DNA of 19,797 nucleotides from Lachnospiraceae bacterium UBA7188 (GCA_002490995.1 DKVC01000260.1:1-19797), one strand, 5' to 3'; shown: positions 1 to 7,982, counted from the stretch's first letter. Notes: generated by a model not told the origin, from the letters alone. Program-made: numbers and translations.

Positions 1-56
1 CAACATATTTATTGACTAACACCTGGCAAGTATTTTATTAACTGTTTCGGTCACTT

Positions 57-848
57 TCACATAGCCATGCCGCCGTCCACACAGATTACCTGGCCTGTGA
101 TATAATCCGACCTGCTGCCAGCCAGAAATGCCACCAGCCCTGCCACGTCCCCACCGCTTCCCATTCTTCCCATTGGAATGGACGCAATCGCAGCTTCCCT
201 GACCTTTCCGGTCAATGTATTTGTCATGTCCGTTTCGATAAAGCCCGGCGCCACGGCATTGACACATACACCGCGCCCGGCAAGCTCCCTGGCCACGCTT
301 TTGGTCAGGCCTATGAGTCCCGCCTTGGATGCGGAATAATTGGCCTGTCCGGCATTTCCCACCACTCCCGACACGGAGGAAATGTTAATGATCTTGCCGT
401 TTCGCTGCTTCAGAAAATATCTGGACAGATGGCGAATGGTGTTGAATGCCCCTTTCAGGTTCGTATCCAGCACCTTGTCGTACTCCGACTCTGTCATGCG
501 CAGAATCAGATTGTCTTTCGTGATGCCGGCATTATTTACCAGAATATCCAGCCGGGCGTATTTTTGAATGATTTCTTCCGCCATTCTGCCGCAGGCTTCA
601 TAATCGGACACGTCACAGCCTATTGCCTCACCCTGTCCGCCGGCCTTCTCGATTTCTTCCACCACTTCCAGGGCACGCTCCCTGGATCCGTTATAATTCA
701 CCAGCACTACGGCTCCCATTTTCGCCAGCGTCAGGGCAATGCATCTGCCTATCCCGCGCCCTGCGCCGGTCACCAGAGCCACCCTGCCCGCAAGCTCTCC
801 TTCTGCCAGGTATGTGCACTTTTCCGATGCTTCCTTTTCCACTCCCAC
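57..848 (-). CDS. fabG: 3-oxoacyl-[acyl-carrier-protein] reductase FabG
   Basis: This is an NADPH-dependent short-chain dehydrogenase that reduces 3-oxoacyl-ACP in the elongation cycle of cytoplasmic type II fatty acid synthesis. The sequence shows the Rossmann motif TGAGRGIG (residues 27-34), NNAG (105-108), and the catalytic tetrad N130, S158, Y171 and K175 (YSASK). The C-terminus GQVICVDGGMAM is typical of FabG. The 263-residue product carries about 18 extra residues before the usual LAGRVALVTG start. No ATG lies there, so a GTG at 848, behind GGGAGG, is used, with a second GTG at 842 as alternative. It is the last gene visible of an operon with acpP, fabK and fabD, separated from fabD by 196 bases. 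Further fab/acc genes are expected beyond the left edge. Confidence 0.95.
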   Translation of the reverse strand: MGVEKEASEKCTYLAEGELAGRVALVTGAGRGIGRCIALTLAKMGAVVLVNYNGSRERALEVVEEIEKAGGQGEAIGCDVSDYEACGRMAEEIIQKYARLDILVNNAGITKDNLILRMTESEYDKVLDTNLKGAFNTIRHLSRYFLKQRNGKIINISSVSGVVGNAGQANYSASKAGLIGLTKSVARELAGRGVCVNAVAPGFIETDMTNTLTGKVREAAIASIPMGRMGSGGDVAGLVAFLAGSRSDYITGQVICVDGGMAM

Positions 849-1044
849 TTATCCTCCCTTATTCCGCTTCGGCACGCTTATAGCTGCTTCGCTCATAAAA
901 TGGCTGTCTTACGTCACCTACACTGTTTTCATTAAGCGCCGGCCAGCCATTCTGTTGCTTTCTGAATTTCAGCCATGCCCGGCCGCTGTATTTATAGCGC
1001 TTCCACATTGCACCAGCACATATGCAGCCTGACGTATATGCGGA

Positions 1045-1980
1045 CTAGCACCTTCCATTCTTACCCGCCAAATCCGGAATGCACTCCATATCCTTGACTG
1101 TCCCTATATTTATCACCTTCACATCCCGGCTCATTTTCTTCAGAAAACCGGCAAGGGTTTTGCCCGGGCCGATTTCAATGAAGGTATCCACTCCATCCGC
1201 CAGCATCAGCTCCATGCTCTCGCGCCATCTCACAGTGGAAGATACCTGCCTGGCCAGGAGATCCTTTATAGGAGCAGCCTCTGTTATATAGGACGCTTCC
1301 ACATTACATATGTAAGGAATCGCAGGCCGCTTCACCTCCACGCCCTCCAGCTCCGCCGCCAGCTTCTCCCCGGCTCCGGCAAGCAGCCTGGAGTGAAAGG
1401 GACCGCTGACCTTCAAAGGAATGCAGCGCTTTGCCCCTGCTTCCTGAAGTCTGACGGAAGCCGCCTGTACCGCCTGCGCCTCTCCGGTGATCACGATCTG
1501 CCCTGGGCAGTTGTCGTTTGCAATGGAAACAATGCCATCTGTCTCTGCGCAGATATTGCGGATTTTCTCCGCATCCAGTCCTAAAACCGCGCTCATGGCG
1601 CCCCCCTGCGGATAAGCCTCCTGCATGTAGATCCCTCTGCAGCGGACCAGCCGGAACAACCCCGGCAGTTCCATGACACCTGCTGCCGCCAGCGCGCCAT
1701 ACTCTCCCAGGCTCAATCCCGCAGCACAGTCCGCCCGGAGGCCTTTTTCTTCCAATACTTTCAGGATTGCCACTTCTGTGGCCAGCATGGCAATCTGCGT
1801 ATACTCTGTAATATCCAGTCTGTCATTTTCCGTAAAGCACAGTTCTCCCACATCCAGCCCGGCTGCCTCGCCTGCCGTCACGTAGACCTTTTTCGCCGTA
1901 TCGAAGATATCAAAAAAATCCTTTCCCATGCCGCAGTACTGTGCTCCCTGGCCTGGAAAAATAAATGCTGTCTTTCCCAT
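1045..1980 (-). CDS. fabD: Malonyl-CoA:ACP transacylase FabD
   Basis: It loads malonyl groups from CoA onto acyl carrier protein, supplying extender units for fatty acid synthesis. The 311-residue protein begins MGKTAFIFPGQGAQ, the family signature. The nucleophile is S90 in GLSLGEY; most relatives have GHSLGE, so the residue before the serine is Leu, not His. The second catalytic residue is H196 in GPFHSRLL, and an RCRG segment near 113-116 supplies the usual arginine. The ATG at 1980 is preferred because it follows AAAGGA and AGGAG sequences. An in-frame TTG at 2004 would add eight residues but removes the ribosome binding site. It lies between fabK and fabG in the same operon. Confidence 0.95.
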   Translation of the reverse strand: MGKTAFIFPGQGAQYCGMGKDFFDIFDTAKKVYVTAGEAAGLDVGELCFTENDRLDITEYTQIAMLATEVAILKVLEEKGLRADCAAGLSLGEYGALAAAGVMELPGLFRLVRCRGIYMQEAYPQGGAMSAVLGLDAEKIRNICAETDGIVSIANDNCPGQIVITGEAQAVQAASVRLQEAGAKRCIPLKVSGPFHSRLLAGAGEKLAAELEGVEVKRPAIPYICNVEASYITEAAPIKDLLARQVSSTVRWRESMELMLADGVDTFIEIGPGKTLAGFLKKMSRDVKVINIGTVKDMECIPDLAGKNGRC

Positions 1981-2044
1981 ACTCCTACTTTCCTTTATAC
2001 GCAAGGCCGCCGGAATTTACGAATTTGTTCCAGGCAAGAATATT

Positions 2045-2082
2045 GCTGGCGGTCTTTCGTTATGCACTTTGTTTGGTAAATC
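2045..2082 (+). repeat. Dispersed spacer repeat, family A
   Basis: The 17-base word GCTGGCGGTCTTTCGTT at 2045-2061 occurs again exactly at 6643-6659. The pattern continues with TATGCA and GGTAAATC. It lies in the fabK-fabD spacer. Confidence 0.55.
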
Positions 2083-2119
2083 TTACTGTTCATGCGTGTA
2101 AATAAATATGCCTGACAAT

Positions 2120-3064
2120 TCAATTACAGAAAGCCGCACCTGCTTCCCGCAGCAGTTTCATGCCGCCGTTCACCACATCCCGAATGATTTCGCCGCAGCT
2201 TTCTTCCTTCTTCACAAGGCCCGCAATCTGCCCTGCCATCAGAGTGCCGTTGACTGTATCTCCTTCTACCACGGCTTTCCGCAGGGCCCCCAGAGTCAGC
2301 TGTTCCAATTCCTCGAAGGACGCTCCCGCCTTTTCCAGCTTCAGATATTCCCGGGTCATGCCGTTTCTCAGCTGCCGCACCGGATGTCCGTGGCTCATTC
2401 CCGTCACCTCGGAATCGATGTCTTTGGCGGCGATAATCTTTGCCTTATAGTTCGGATGCACCACAGCTTCCTTTGCCGTCACAAAGCGGGTGCCCATCTG
2501 CACCGCCTGGGCTCCCAGCATGAATGCCGCCGCAAAGCCTCTTCCGTCCGCAATCCCTCCGGCTGCAATGACCGGAATCCGTACCGCATCCGCCACCTGG
2601 GGAACCAGGGCAAAGGTAGTGGTCTGGCCGATGTGCCCACCGGATTCCATGCCCTCCGCCACTACCGCATCGGCGCCTGCACGCTCCATCATCCTGGCCA
2701 TGGCCACGCTGGCCACCACTGGAATGACCCTGATACCGGCATCTTTCCACATGGTCATATACTTTCCCGGATTGCCTGCGCCGGTGGTCACGGCCTTCAC
2801 GCCTTCCTCCACCGCCACACGGGCTATTTTATCCGCTTCCGGATTCATCAGCATGATGTTCAGGCCGAAAGGCTTATCCGTCAGCTCCCTGCACCGGCGT
2901 ATCTGCTCCCGGACGAAATCCGCCCCGGCCCCTCCGGCGCCGATGATTCCAAACCCTCCGGCCCGGGAAACCGCAGCCGCCAGATGGTACTCGGCCACCC
3001 ATGCCATTCCGCCCTGAATAACCGGATACTCTATCTCCAAAAGTTCCGTTACCTTCGTCTTCAT
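2120..3064 (-). CDS. fabK: Enoyl-ACP reductase FabK (FMN-dependent)
   Basis: This flavin-dependent enzyme of the nitronate monooxygenase/2-oxoacid-type TIM-barrel family carries out the last reduction of each fatty acid elongation cycle, and replaces FabI in many Firmicutes. The 314-residue product shows the start YPVIQGGMAWVAEYHLAAAVS, a GGFGIIGAGG segment (37-46), and EGMESGGHIG with H144 at the position of the catalytic histidine known in streptococcal FabK. PVIAAGGIADGRG and GAQAVQMGTRF are the phosphate-binding part of the barrel. The ATG at 3064 follows AGAGGATAGGT. Upstream in-frame starts up to 3148 lack ribosome binding sites and add 28 atypical residues. Its place between acpP and fabD supports FabK over a general nitronate monooxygenase. 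Confidence 0.94.
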   Translation of the reverse strand: MKTKVTELLEIEYPVIQGGMAWVAEYHLAAAVSRAGGFGIIGAGGAGADFVREQIRRCRELTDKPFGLNIMLMNPEADKIARVAVEEGVKAVTTGAGNPGKYMTMWKDAGIRVIPVVASVAMARMMERAGADAVVAEGMESGGHIGQTTTFALVPQVADAVRIPVIAAGGIADGRGFAAAFMLGAQAVQMGTRFVTAKEAVVHPNYKAKIIAAKDIDSEVTGMSHGHPVRQLRNGMTREYLKLEKAGASFEELEQLTLGALRKAVVEGDTVNGTLMAGQIAGLVKKEESCGEIIRDVVNGGMKLLREAGAAFCN

Positions 3065-3150
3065 ACCTATCCTCTTTTTCTGCCTCGCTCCAATGAGATT
3101 TATACTCGTGAGCGCATTCATTTGCCGTCTTTTTTCCTCCCATTGCACCA

Positions 3151-3184
3151 GCGCTCACTCGTTATATATGTAGGTTGGCAAATG
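3151..3184 (+). repeat. Dispersed spacer repeat, family A (diverged)
   Basis: GCGCTCACTCGTTATAT followed by GGCAAATG parallels 6611-6641, where GCGCTCACTTGCTATAT is followed by CGGCAAATG. It lies in the acpP-fabK spacer. Confidence 0.5.
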
Positions 3185-3232
3185 TTTTTGACCGTGAGTC
3201 TACATTATGTGTAAATCCTGACTTTCCTGCAT

Positions 3233-3469
3233 TCAGTCAAGTTCCACGCCCTTGTCTGTGAGATACTTCATCACATCTCCCACGGTAAGCAGCTGCTCCA
3301 GATCCTCTGAAGGTATTTCTATCCCAAACTCGTCCTCCAGTGCCATAACCATCTCGAACAGGTCCAGGGAATCCGCATCCAGGTCCTCCTTGAAACGGGT
3401 GCTCTCCGTGATCTCCGCTCCTTCCGCGTTTAACTTCTCTTCGATGACTGCCTTTAATTTCTCGAACAT
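3233..3469 (-). CDS. acpP: Acyl carrier protein AcpP
   Basis: This small acidic carrier protein holds growing acyl chains on a 4'-phosphopantetheine arm. The 78 residues have the invariant DSL motif (D33-S34-L35) in a DLDADSLDLFEMVMALEDEFG context, so S34 is the attachment site. The length and the four-helix pattern fit AcpP. The ATG at 3469 has an excellent ribosome binding site, AGGAGGAGAAA. Longer in-frame starts to 3610 would read through the operator region and are rejected. It is the first gene of the fab operon. The promoter and two FabT-like operators lie about 130-195 bases upstream, giving a leader of roughly 160 bases. Confidence 0.96.
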   Translation of the reverse strand: MFEKLKAVIEEKLNAEGAEITESTRFKEDLDADSLDLFEMVMALEDEFGIEIPSEDLEQLLTVGDVMKYLTDKGVELD

Positions 3470-3597
3470 TTTCTCTCCTCCTGTTGATTTCAGATTTACA
3501 TACATGCCTGCTTTTCTTTTCAGGAATTCCATTCCTTCTGTGTGGACCCCTGATATATGGTTTTTATTACCAGATAAACCGGTATGTAAGTCGATTT

Positions 3598-3628
3598 GTT
3601 TGATTATCAAATTATTTGATTATCAAAC
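3598..3628 (-). promoter_or_regulatory. Two tandem FabT-type operators
   Basis: Two copies of the 13-base palindrome TTTGATTATCAAA lie at 3599-3611 and 3615-3627, centre to centre 16 bases apart. This is essentially the published streptococcal FabT (MarR family) box, which represses fatty acid synthesis genes when long acyl-ACP is plentiful. Both copies sit just downstream of the -10 element, over and after the expected transcription start, where binding would block transcription. No fabT gene is in the window. Confidence 0.85.
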
Positions 3629-3635
3629 TTTTATG

Positions 3636-3664
3636 ATAATACCGCAGAGAGCCTGATTTGTCAA
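3636..3664 (-). promoter_or_regulatory. Sigma-A promoter of the fab operon
   Basis: On the minus strand TTGACA (3659-3664) and TATTAT (3636-3641) are separated by exactly 17 bases. That is a full-consensus -35 and a one-mismatch -10. Transcription would begin near 3629, at the edge of the FabT-like operators, and run into acpP. Confidence 0.85.
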
Positions 3665-3690
3665 TAGTACATCTGATAAAATTTTATAAA

Positions 3691-3735
3691 CCCTGACAAC
3701 CCTTGACAATATCAGGGAGTATGCTATCCTATACT
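3691..3735 (+). promoter_or_regulatory. Probable promoter and operator of the GH28-like gene
   Basis: TTGACA (3703-3708) is followed after 16 bases by TATCCT (3725-3730); an alternative -10, TATACT, lies at 3730-3735. The -35 sits inside a dyad, CCCTGA (3691-3696) and TCAGGG (3712-3717), which could be an operator for an unseen regulator. It is divergent from the fab promoter; the two -35 boxes are about 38 bases apart. Confidence 0.55.
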
Positions 3736-3863
3736 CATAAAACATACTTGGATATTCACCTGTCGCCGCCAGCCATACCCCTGGCATAAGCAGCCTGGCA
3801 AATCCTGGGTATACCAACGGCAGAACTATGAGGAATGAAATCTAAAAATGAAAAGGAGCCCGC

Positions 3864-6602
3864 ATGTCTACATACAATATTAAGGAAGCCACCGGCGCTG
3901 ACCTCCGGCCCGAAGAACTGATGAAACAGACCATTTACCCGATTACGGATTTCGGGGCTTCTGTGGACGCCTCCCCTGTCCGAAACACGCTGGCAGTCAA
4001 CCGCGCCATTCAGACAGCCGCCGCAGAGGGTGGAACCGTGCTGATTCCCAGGGGGACCTATTCCGTCTACACCATTCTCCTGGCAAGCAATGTCAATCTA
4101 TACCTGGAAGAAGGTGCCGTTCTGGCGGCAGCCAAAACGGATATCCGCCATTCCTATCAGAAACAGGAGGGAGAAGGCGGCAATTATGAGGAGCCTGAGG
4201 TAAACACTTACGCAGGGATTCAGGACCATGGGCATACTTACTTCGCCAACAGCCTGGTATACGGCGCTGACCTGGAAAATGTCATGATTTACGGAAAGGG
4301 TCTCTTCACCGGCGGACGCTTTGGAGAAGACGGGATTCTGGAATATGTGCTCCAGGGCGGCGACCCGGCGGAGCCCGGCGACCGTGAGGCGAAGGGACAT
4401 CAGGGCGAATGGTTCGGCAATAAGGGAATCGCTCTGGTCCGCTGTAAAAATGTGGTCCTGACAGATTTTTCCGTCACCATCGGGGGGCATTTTGCCATCA
4501 TTGCCGAGGGCTGTGAAAATCTATACGCGGAACATCTTCTGGTGGATACCACAAGAGATGCGTTCGATATCGACTGCTGCCGGAATGTTACCGTACGGCA
4601 TACCGTCTGCAATTCCCTCACCGATGATGCCCTGTGCCTGAAAGCTTCTTTCGGCGCAGGCATATTCAAACCTCTGGAAAATGTGCTGATTGAAGACTGC
4701 ACTGTCAGCGGTTATGATGCAGGCAGCGTCTACGCCGGGGCATATACCCGGGACAAGCTTATCGCACTGGACCGCTGCGGCCCCACTGGAAGAGTGAAAT
4801 TCGGCACGGAATCCACCTGCGGCTACCATCAGGTGACCATACGGCGGGTGAATTTCGACCGCTCCAGAGGCTTCTGTCTGGAAGCGGTGGACTGCTCTTC
4901 CCTGACGGATGTGATTTTTGAAAACTGCAGCTTTGACAACGTGTCCAGCTCGCCCATTTTCATCCGGGCCGGGGACAGAGGGCGCTTTCCTGTAACCGGG
5001 AACAGCGCTTCCGGGGAATATCCAGCCGCCGAAGGAAATGTACGCCTGGATAACCGAAACTGGATTCTTCCTGACGATAAAGCTTACCACTGCTATCCTG
5101 CCAAGCGTTACGCGCCCCATTACAATAGAACCAGGACAGTCACGGCGGACGGGCATTCTTATTTTGAAATCATAGACGGGGAACATCCGGTGGAATGCAA
5201 TCCTGCCAATTATGAGGAAAGGGACGGACGTTTTTATCTGAAAACCTGGCAGGGTTTCTACCTAGCCGACCCTTCCCATGAGCTGGCCCAAAACGATCTG
5301 CCGTTATACGCCAACGCAATTGGCTGTGAAAATATGGCATGCGTGTCAGATATATTAATTCGTGACATTACTGTCACAAACACTGACCCCCGCTATCCTG
5401 TTTTGTTAATGGGATTAACGGATTCCCATATTAAAAATATCATTCTGGAGAATATATCCGTAGAATACAGAGGCGGACTGTCCATGGAGCATGCAGTGGA
5501 ACAGCGCCAGCTGAATACGGAATGGAAATACTCCCAGTTCCATGCGAAGGAGCATGTGCAGAGCCTTCCCTGGCTGGTAAATGCTTTTTTCCTGAAAAAC
5601 GAAGGGCTGCTGCCCAGGGCGGACTGGGATGCCGGAAATGGCTGCTGGCATGACAATCCATACAATGTACCGGAGCTTCCCGAGGTGTATCCGGAGTCCA
5701 GCAACTGGGGTATTCTGCCGGCTTACGGGCTTTTTGCAAAACATGTAGACGGCCTGACGCTTAAGAATGTGCGTTTTTCCTGCAAGGTGCCCGACAGCAG
5801 GCATGTGTGCGTATTTGACGATGTAAACGGTGTATCCGTGGACGGGCTGGAAGCCTGCTGCAAGGAAGGGCTGGCTCCTATTGCAGTGGTTACAGATCAT
5901 TTCAGAAGACATACCAATGCGGAAAATGTTCCGGAGCAGCCATATTTTACCACAAAAGTGACAGGATTGTCGATTTCAAAGCCTTTGCTGCTGCATGCGG
6001 AAAATGACAATTGCATCACAAATCAGGATTCCAGCACAGATCACGAGTATAATAATGCTCCCGAGCCCTCCGCAAAGGAAGCCGGCGCACCGGAAGAAGT
6101 CTCCCGGACTGCCTGGATTCAGGAAGTAGAAATCCACGCTCCTGCCCCCGGCACGCCCCCGGACAGCCTGTATCCGTATCCCACCGTACCCTGCCTGGAA
6201 TCGGGATATCGCTTTCGGGTGGATACGGACGATTATCCGCTTCCGCTGACGGTACACCGTCCCTTTATACACCCCGTTGCCCCCGTACGGCTTTCCCCGG
6301 GAGAGGCATATTCCGTTGTCCTGACGGTGCGCAATCCCGCCAGCGACATCTCGGAGGAAGCGGATAACGGCATTATCTACAACGAACAGGTGGCGCGCCT
6401 GAATTACGGCGTAAAAGGCATGGATGTGCCCCTGACCTTAAGCTGTGAAAATCTGCCGGAGGGCGCTGCATACGACCCGGACAGCCGCCGCTTCTCGTGG
6501 ACACCCGCCGAGGGGCAGCAGGGAGAATACAGGATTGTTTTCATGGTAAATGACGGTGTGATGCCGGAAAAAATGACACTGAAAATCAAAGTATCTTCGT
6601 GA
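3864..6602 (+). CDS. GH28-like (polygalacturonase/rhamnogalacturonidase-type) protein
   Basis: The 912-residue protein is a right-handed beta-helix related to glycoside hydrolase family 28, which hydrolyses pectin-type galacturonides. The N-terminal part, ITDFGASVDA to LYLEEGAVLAA (27-90), is the usual GH28/pectate-lyase-3 start. Putative catalytic aspartates are D232 and D236 (TRDAFDID, in place of NTDGID) and D254/D255 (TDDALCLK). The usual GHG is replaced by GRVKFGTES (309-317), as in a bacterial GH28 subgroup, followed by SPIFIRAGDRGR. The last ~95 residues look like a cadherin/putative-Ig fold (FSWTPAEGQQGEYRIVFMVNDG). No signal peptide or membrane segment is visible, so it appears cytoplasmic. 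AAGGAG precedes the ATG. Substrate is not determined by the sequence. Confidence 0.8.
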   Translation: MSTYNIKEATGADLRPEELMKQTIYPITDFGASVDASPVRNTLAVNRAIQTAAAEGGTVLIPRGTYSVYTILLASNVNLYLEEGAVLAAAKTDIRHSYQKQEGEGGNYEEPEVNTYAGIQDHGHTYFANSLVYGADLENVMIYGKGLFTGGRFGEDGILEYVLQGGDPAEPGDREAKGHQGEWFGNKGIALVRCKNVVLTDFSVTIGGHFAIIAEGCENLYAEHLLVDTTRDAFDIDCCRNVTVRHTVCNSLTDDALCLKASFGAGIFKPLENVLIEDCTVSGYDAGSVYAGAYTRDKLIALDRCGPTGRVKFGTESTCGYHQVTIRRVNFDRSRGFCLEAVDCSSLTDVIFENCSFDNVSSSPIFIRAGDRGRFPVTGNSASGEYPAAEGNVRLDNRNWILPDDKAYHCYPAKRYAPHYNRTRTVTADGHSYFEIIDGEHPVECNPANYEERDGRFYLKTWQGFYLADPSHELAQNDLPLYANAIGCENMACVSDILIRDITVTNTDPRYPVLLMGLTDSHIKNIILENISVEYRGGLSMEHAVEQRQLNTEWKYSQFHAKEHVQSLPWLVNAFFLKNEGLLPRADWDAGNGCWHDNPYNVPELPEVYPESSNWGILPAYGLFAKHVDGLTLKNVRFSCKVPDSRHVCVFDDVNGVSVDGLEACCKEGLAPIAVVTDHFRRHTNAENVPEQPYFTTKVTGLSISKPLLLHAENDNCITNQDSSTDHEYNNAPEPSAKEAGAPEEVSRTAWIQEVEIHAPAPGTPPDSLYPYPTVPCLESGYRFRVDTDDYPLPLTVHRPFIHPVAPVRLSPGEAYSVVLTVRNPASDISEEADNGIIYNEQVARLNYGVKGMDVPLTLSCENLPEGAAYDPDSRRFSWTPAEGQQGEYRIVFMVNDGVMPEKMTLKIKVSS

Positions 6603-6610
6603 CCCCGGAA

Positions 6611-6676
6611 GCGCTCACTTGCTATATTTACATCGGCAAATGGCTGGCGGTCTTTCGTTGTCAGTTACTGCAAATC
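6611..6676 (+). repeat. Dispersed spacer repeat, family A, two units in tandem
   Basis: The first unit (6611-6641) matches the copy at 3151-3184. The second (6643-6676) matches the copy at 2045-2082, including the exact 17-base word. Both lie between the GH28-like gene and the methionine sulfoxide reductase gene. Confidence 0.55.
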
Positions 6677-6712
6677 ACAACGGCGTGCTGTATAAATTCC
6701 GGCGGTCTTGAG

Positions 6713-6718
6713 TATAAT
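6713..6718 (+). promoter_or_regulatory. Possible -10 element ahead of the msrC-like gene
   Basis: A perfect TATAAT lies 43 bases before the methionine sulfoxide reductase start, but no convincing -35 is found at the right distance. The gene could also be read through from the GH28-like gene 158 bases upstream. Confidence 0.3.
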
Positions 6719-6760
6719 GCGGCACAAATTTATAAAGTATTACGGGAAAGGAACTTTATC

Positions 6761-7234
6761 ATGGAATATCAGACAGATTACGATTTTCTGGTGGAGCAGC
6801 TGAAAGCCGTGACGGAATCCGAGACGGATACCATCGCCAATCTTTCCAACGCTTCCGCCGTATTACAGATGAACCTGGACGATATCAACTGGGTGGGCTT
6901 CTACTTGGTGCGGAAGGAGCAGCTGGTACTTGGCCCCTTCCAGGGAAGGCCTGCCTGTGTCCGGATTGATTTCGGGAAAGGCGTATGCGGAACCGCTGCC
7001 GCCACCGGCGTCACCCAGCTGGTGCCCAATGTACATGAATTTCCGGGACACATTGCCTGTGACGGCGCCTCCAATTCAGAGATTGTCGTCCCCATGTTTC
7101 ATGAGGGAAAACTGACGGCTGTGCTGGATATTGACAGCCCTGTCTTTCATCGGTTCACTGAAATTGACCGGGTGGGTCTGGAGCGGTGTGCAGCAGTAGT
7201 GTCGGCATCATGCTGCTGGCAACCGGTTTTGTGA
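6761..7234 (+). CDS. msrC: Free methionine-R-sulfoxide reductase (GAF domain)
   Basis: This cytoplasmic repair enzyme reduces free L-methionine-(R)-sulfoxide, using a GAF domain. The 157-residue product shows the family blocks NWVGFYLV, LGPFQGRPACVRIDFGKGVCG and HEFPGHIACDGASNSEIVVP. The three cysteines C66, C76 and C100 fall at the positions of the redox cysteines of E. coli YebR (fRMsr). The ATG at 6761 follows AAAGGAAC; upstream in-frame codons to 6599 have no ribosome binding site and run through repeat sequence. The last ten or so residues (SASCCWQPVL) look unlike the family and overlap the edge of a dispersed repeat, so the native tail may have been replaced. It faces dcd with only 27 bases between stop codons. 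Confidence 0.9.
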   Translation: MEYQTDYDFLVEQLKAVTESETDTIANLSNASAVLQMNLDDINWVGFYLVRKEQLVLGPFQGRPACVRIDFGKGVCGTAAATGVTQLVPNVHEFPGHIACDGASNSEIVVPMFHEGKLTAVLDIDSPVFHRFTEIDRVGLERCAAVVSASCCWQPVL

Positions 7235-7253
7235 TTTATACTGCATAACGAAT
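7233..7253 (-). repeat. Dispersed spacer repeat, family A (inverted copy)
   Basis: On the minus strand ATTCGTTATGCA is followed by TATAAATC, matching the TTCGTTATGCA...AAATC pattern at 2055-2082. It sits across the end of the methionine sulfoxide reductase gene. Confidence 0.4.
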
Positions 7254-7261
7254 AGATTTTG

Positions 7262-7801
7262 CTATTTCAGCGCATCTGCATCCAGAAACGCCCTGGAGCC
7301 CGTGGCGCCCCTCTGCCCCTGATACTTCCCGTTATAAGGATGCATGGCTACATCGTCCATCCGCGAGAAGACCAGCTGCCCTACCCGGCGTCCGGCTTTC
7401 AGCTCAATGGCACAGCGGTTGACATTGTACAGTTCAAGAGTTATCTCCCCCTTGAATCCCGGGTCCACCCACCCGGCGTTCTGGATAAACAGCCCCATCC
7501 TTCCAAGGGAGCTTCTGCCCTCCACAAAGGCCGTCAGATCGTCGGGCAGTTCAAAATACTCCAAGGTAGTAGCCAGGACGAACTGGTTCGGAAGCAGGAC
7601 ATAAGTGTCGGTTTTGATCGTCTTATATTCGATTTCCCTGTCCAGCGTGATGATGCCTGTGGGAGAATCCTCCACGATGCTGAAGGTATTGCCAAGCCGA
7701 ATGTCCACGCTGGCAGGCTGCACCTGATCCCTTTCCATGGGTGTGATCTGCAAAGTCCCGCTTTCCAGCATCTTATAGATTGTTCTGTCTGATAATACCA
7801 T
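7262..7801 (-). CDS. dcd: dCTP deaminase
   Basis: This trimeric enzyme deaminates dCTP to dUTP (or dUMP in bifunctional forms), feeding thymidylate synthesis. The 179 residues start MVLSDRTIYKMLESG, typical of Dcd. They include QPASVDIRLGN (28-38), EGRSSLGRMGL (94-104) and AGWVDPGFKGEITLEL (109-124), with E123 as the expected catalytic glutamate and R96 and R101 as binding arginines. Whether it also hydrolyses the triphosphate cannot be read here. The ATG at 7801 follows GAGGAGG; an earlier ATG at 7840 adds 13 atypical residues. A promoter at 7983-8011 and a 23-codon small ORF precede it, so the two are probably on one transcript. Confidence 0.95.
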   Translation of the reverse strand: MVLSDRTIYKMLESGTLQITPMERDQVQPASVDIRLGNTFSIVEDSPTGIITLDREIEYKTIKTDTYVLLPNQFVLATTLEYFELPDDLTAFVEGRSSLGRMGLFIQNAGWVDPGFKGEITLELYNVNRCAIELKAGRRVGQLVFSRMDDVAMHPYNGKYQGQRGATGSRAFLDADALK

Positions 7802-7882
7802 TGCAATCCTCCTCTTTATTCGCGCATTATGCCTTTCCATTGTCTGACAGCTTTTTCTTATTGAATCCTGACCCTTTAGGAA

Positions 7883-7954
7883 TTACTGGAAAAACCTGGT
7901 TCCCGCTTCTGTTTCAATCAATGCGCCGCTCATCATGTCACCCAGGCCTTTCAT
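7883..7954 (-). CDS. Small ORF (23 residues) ahead of dcd
   Basis: This short reading frame begins MKGLGDMM and ends GTRFFQ with a TAA stop. It has a good ribosome binding site (AGAGGA, six bases before the ATG) and starts about 22 bases after the predicted transcription start of the dcd promoter. The peptide has no membrane segment and no run of one amino acid typical of an attenuator. I do not recognise it. It may be a leader peptide or a small protein co-transcribed with dcd; chance is possible given its size. Confidence 0.45.
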   Translation of the reverse strand: MKGLGDMMSGALIETEAGTRFFQ

Positions 7955-7982
7955 ATTTAATCCTCTCTAAACCTGTACACTT

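Noticed and set aside
932..976. 14-codon ORF between fabD and fabG (minus strand)
   Set aside because: It has no ribosome binding site or promoter of its own.
1006..1017. CATTGCACCAGC shared with 3141-3152
   Set aside because: A 12-base match without extension could be chance, so it is not called as a repeat.
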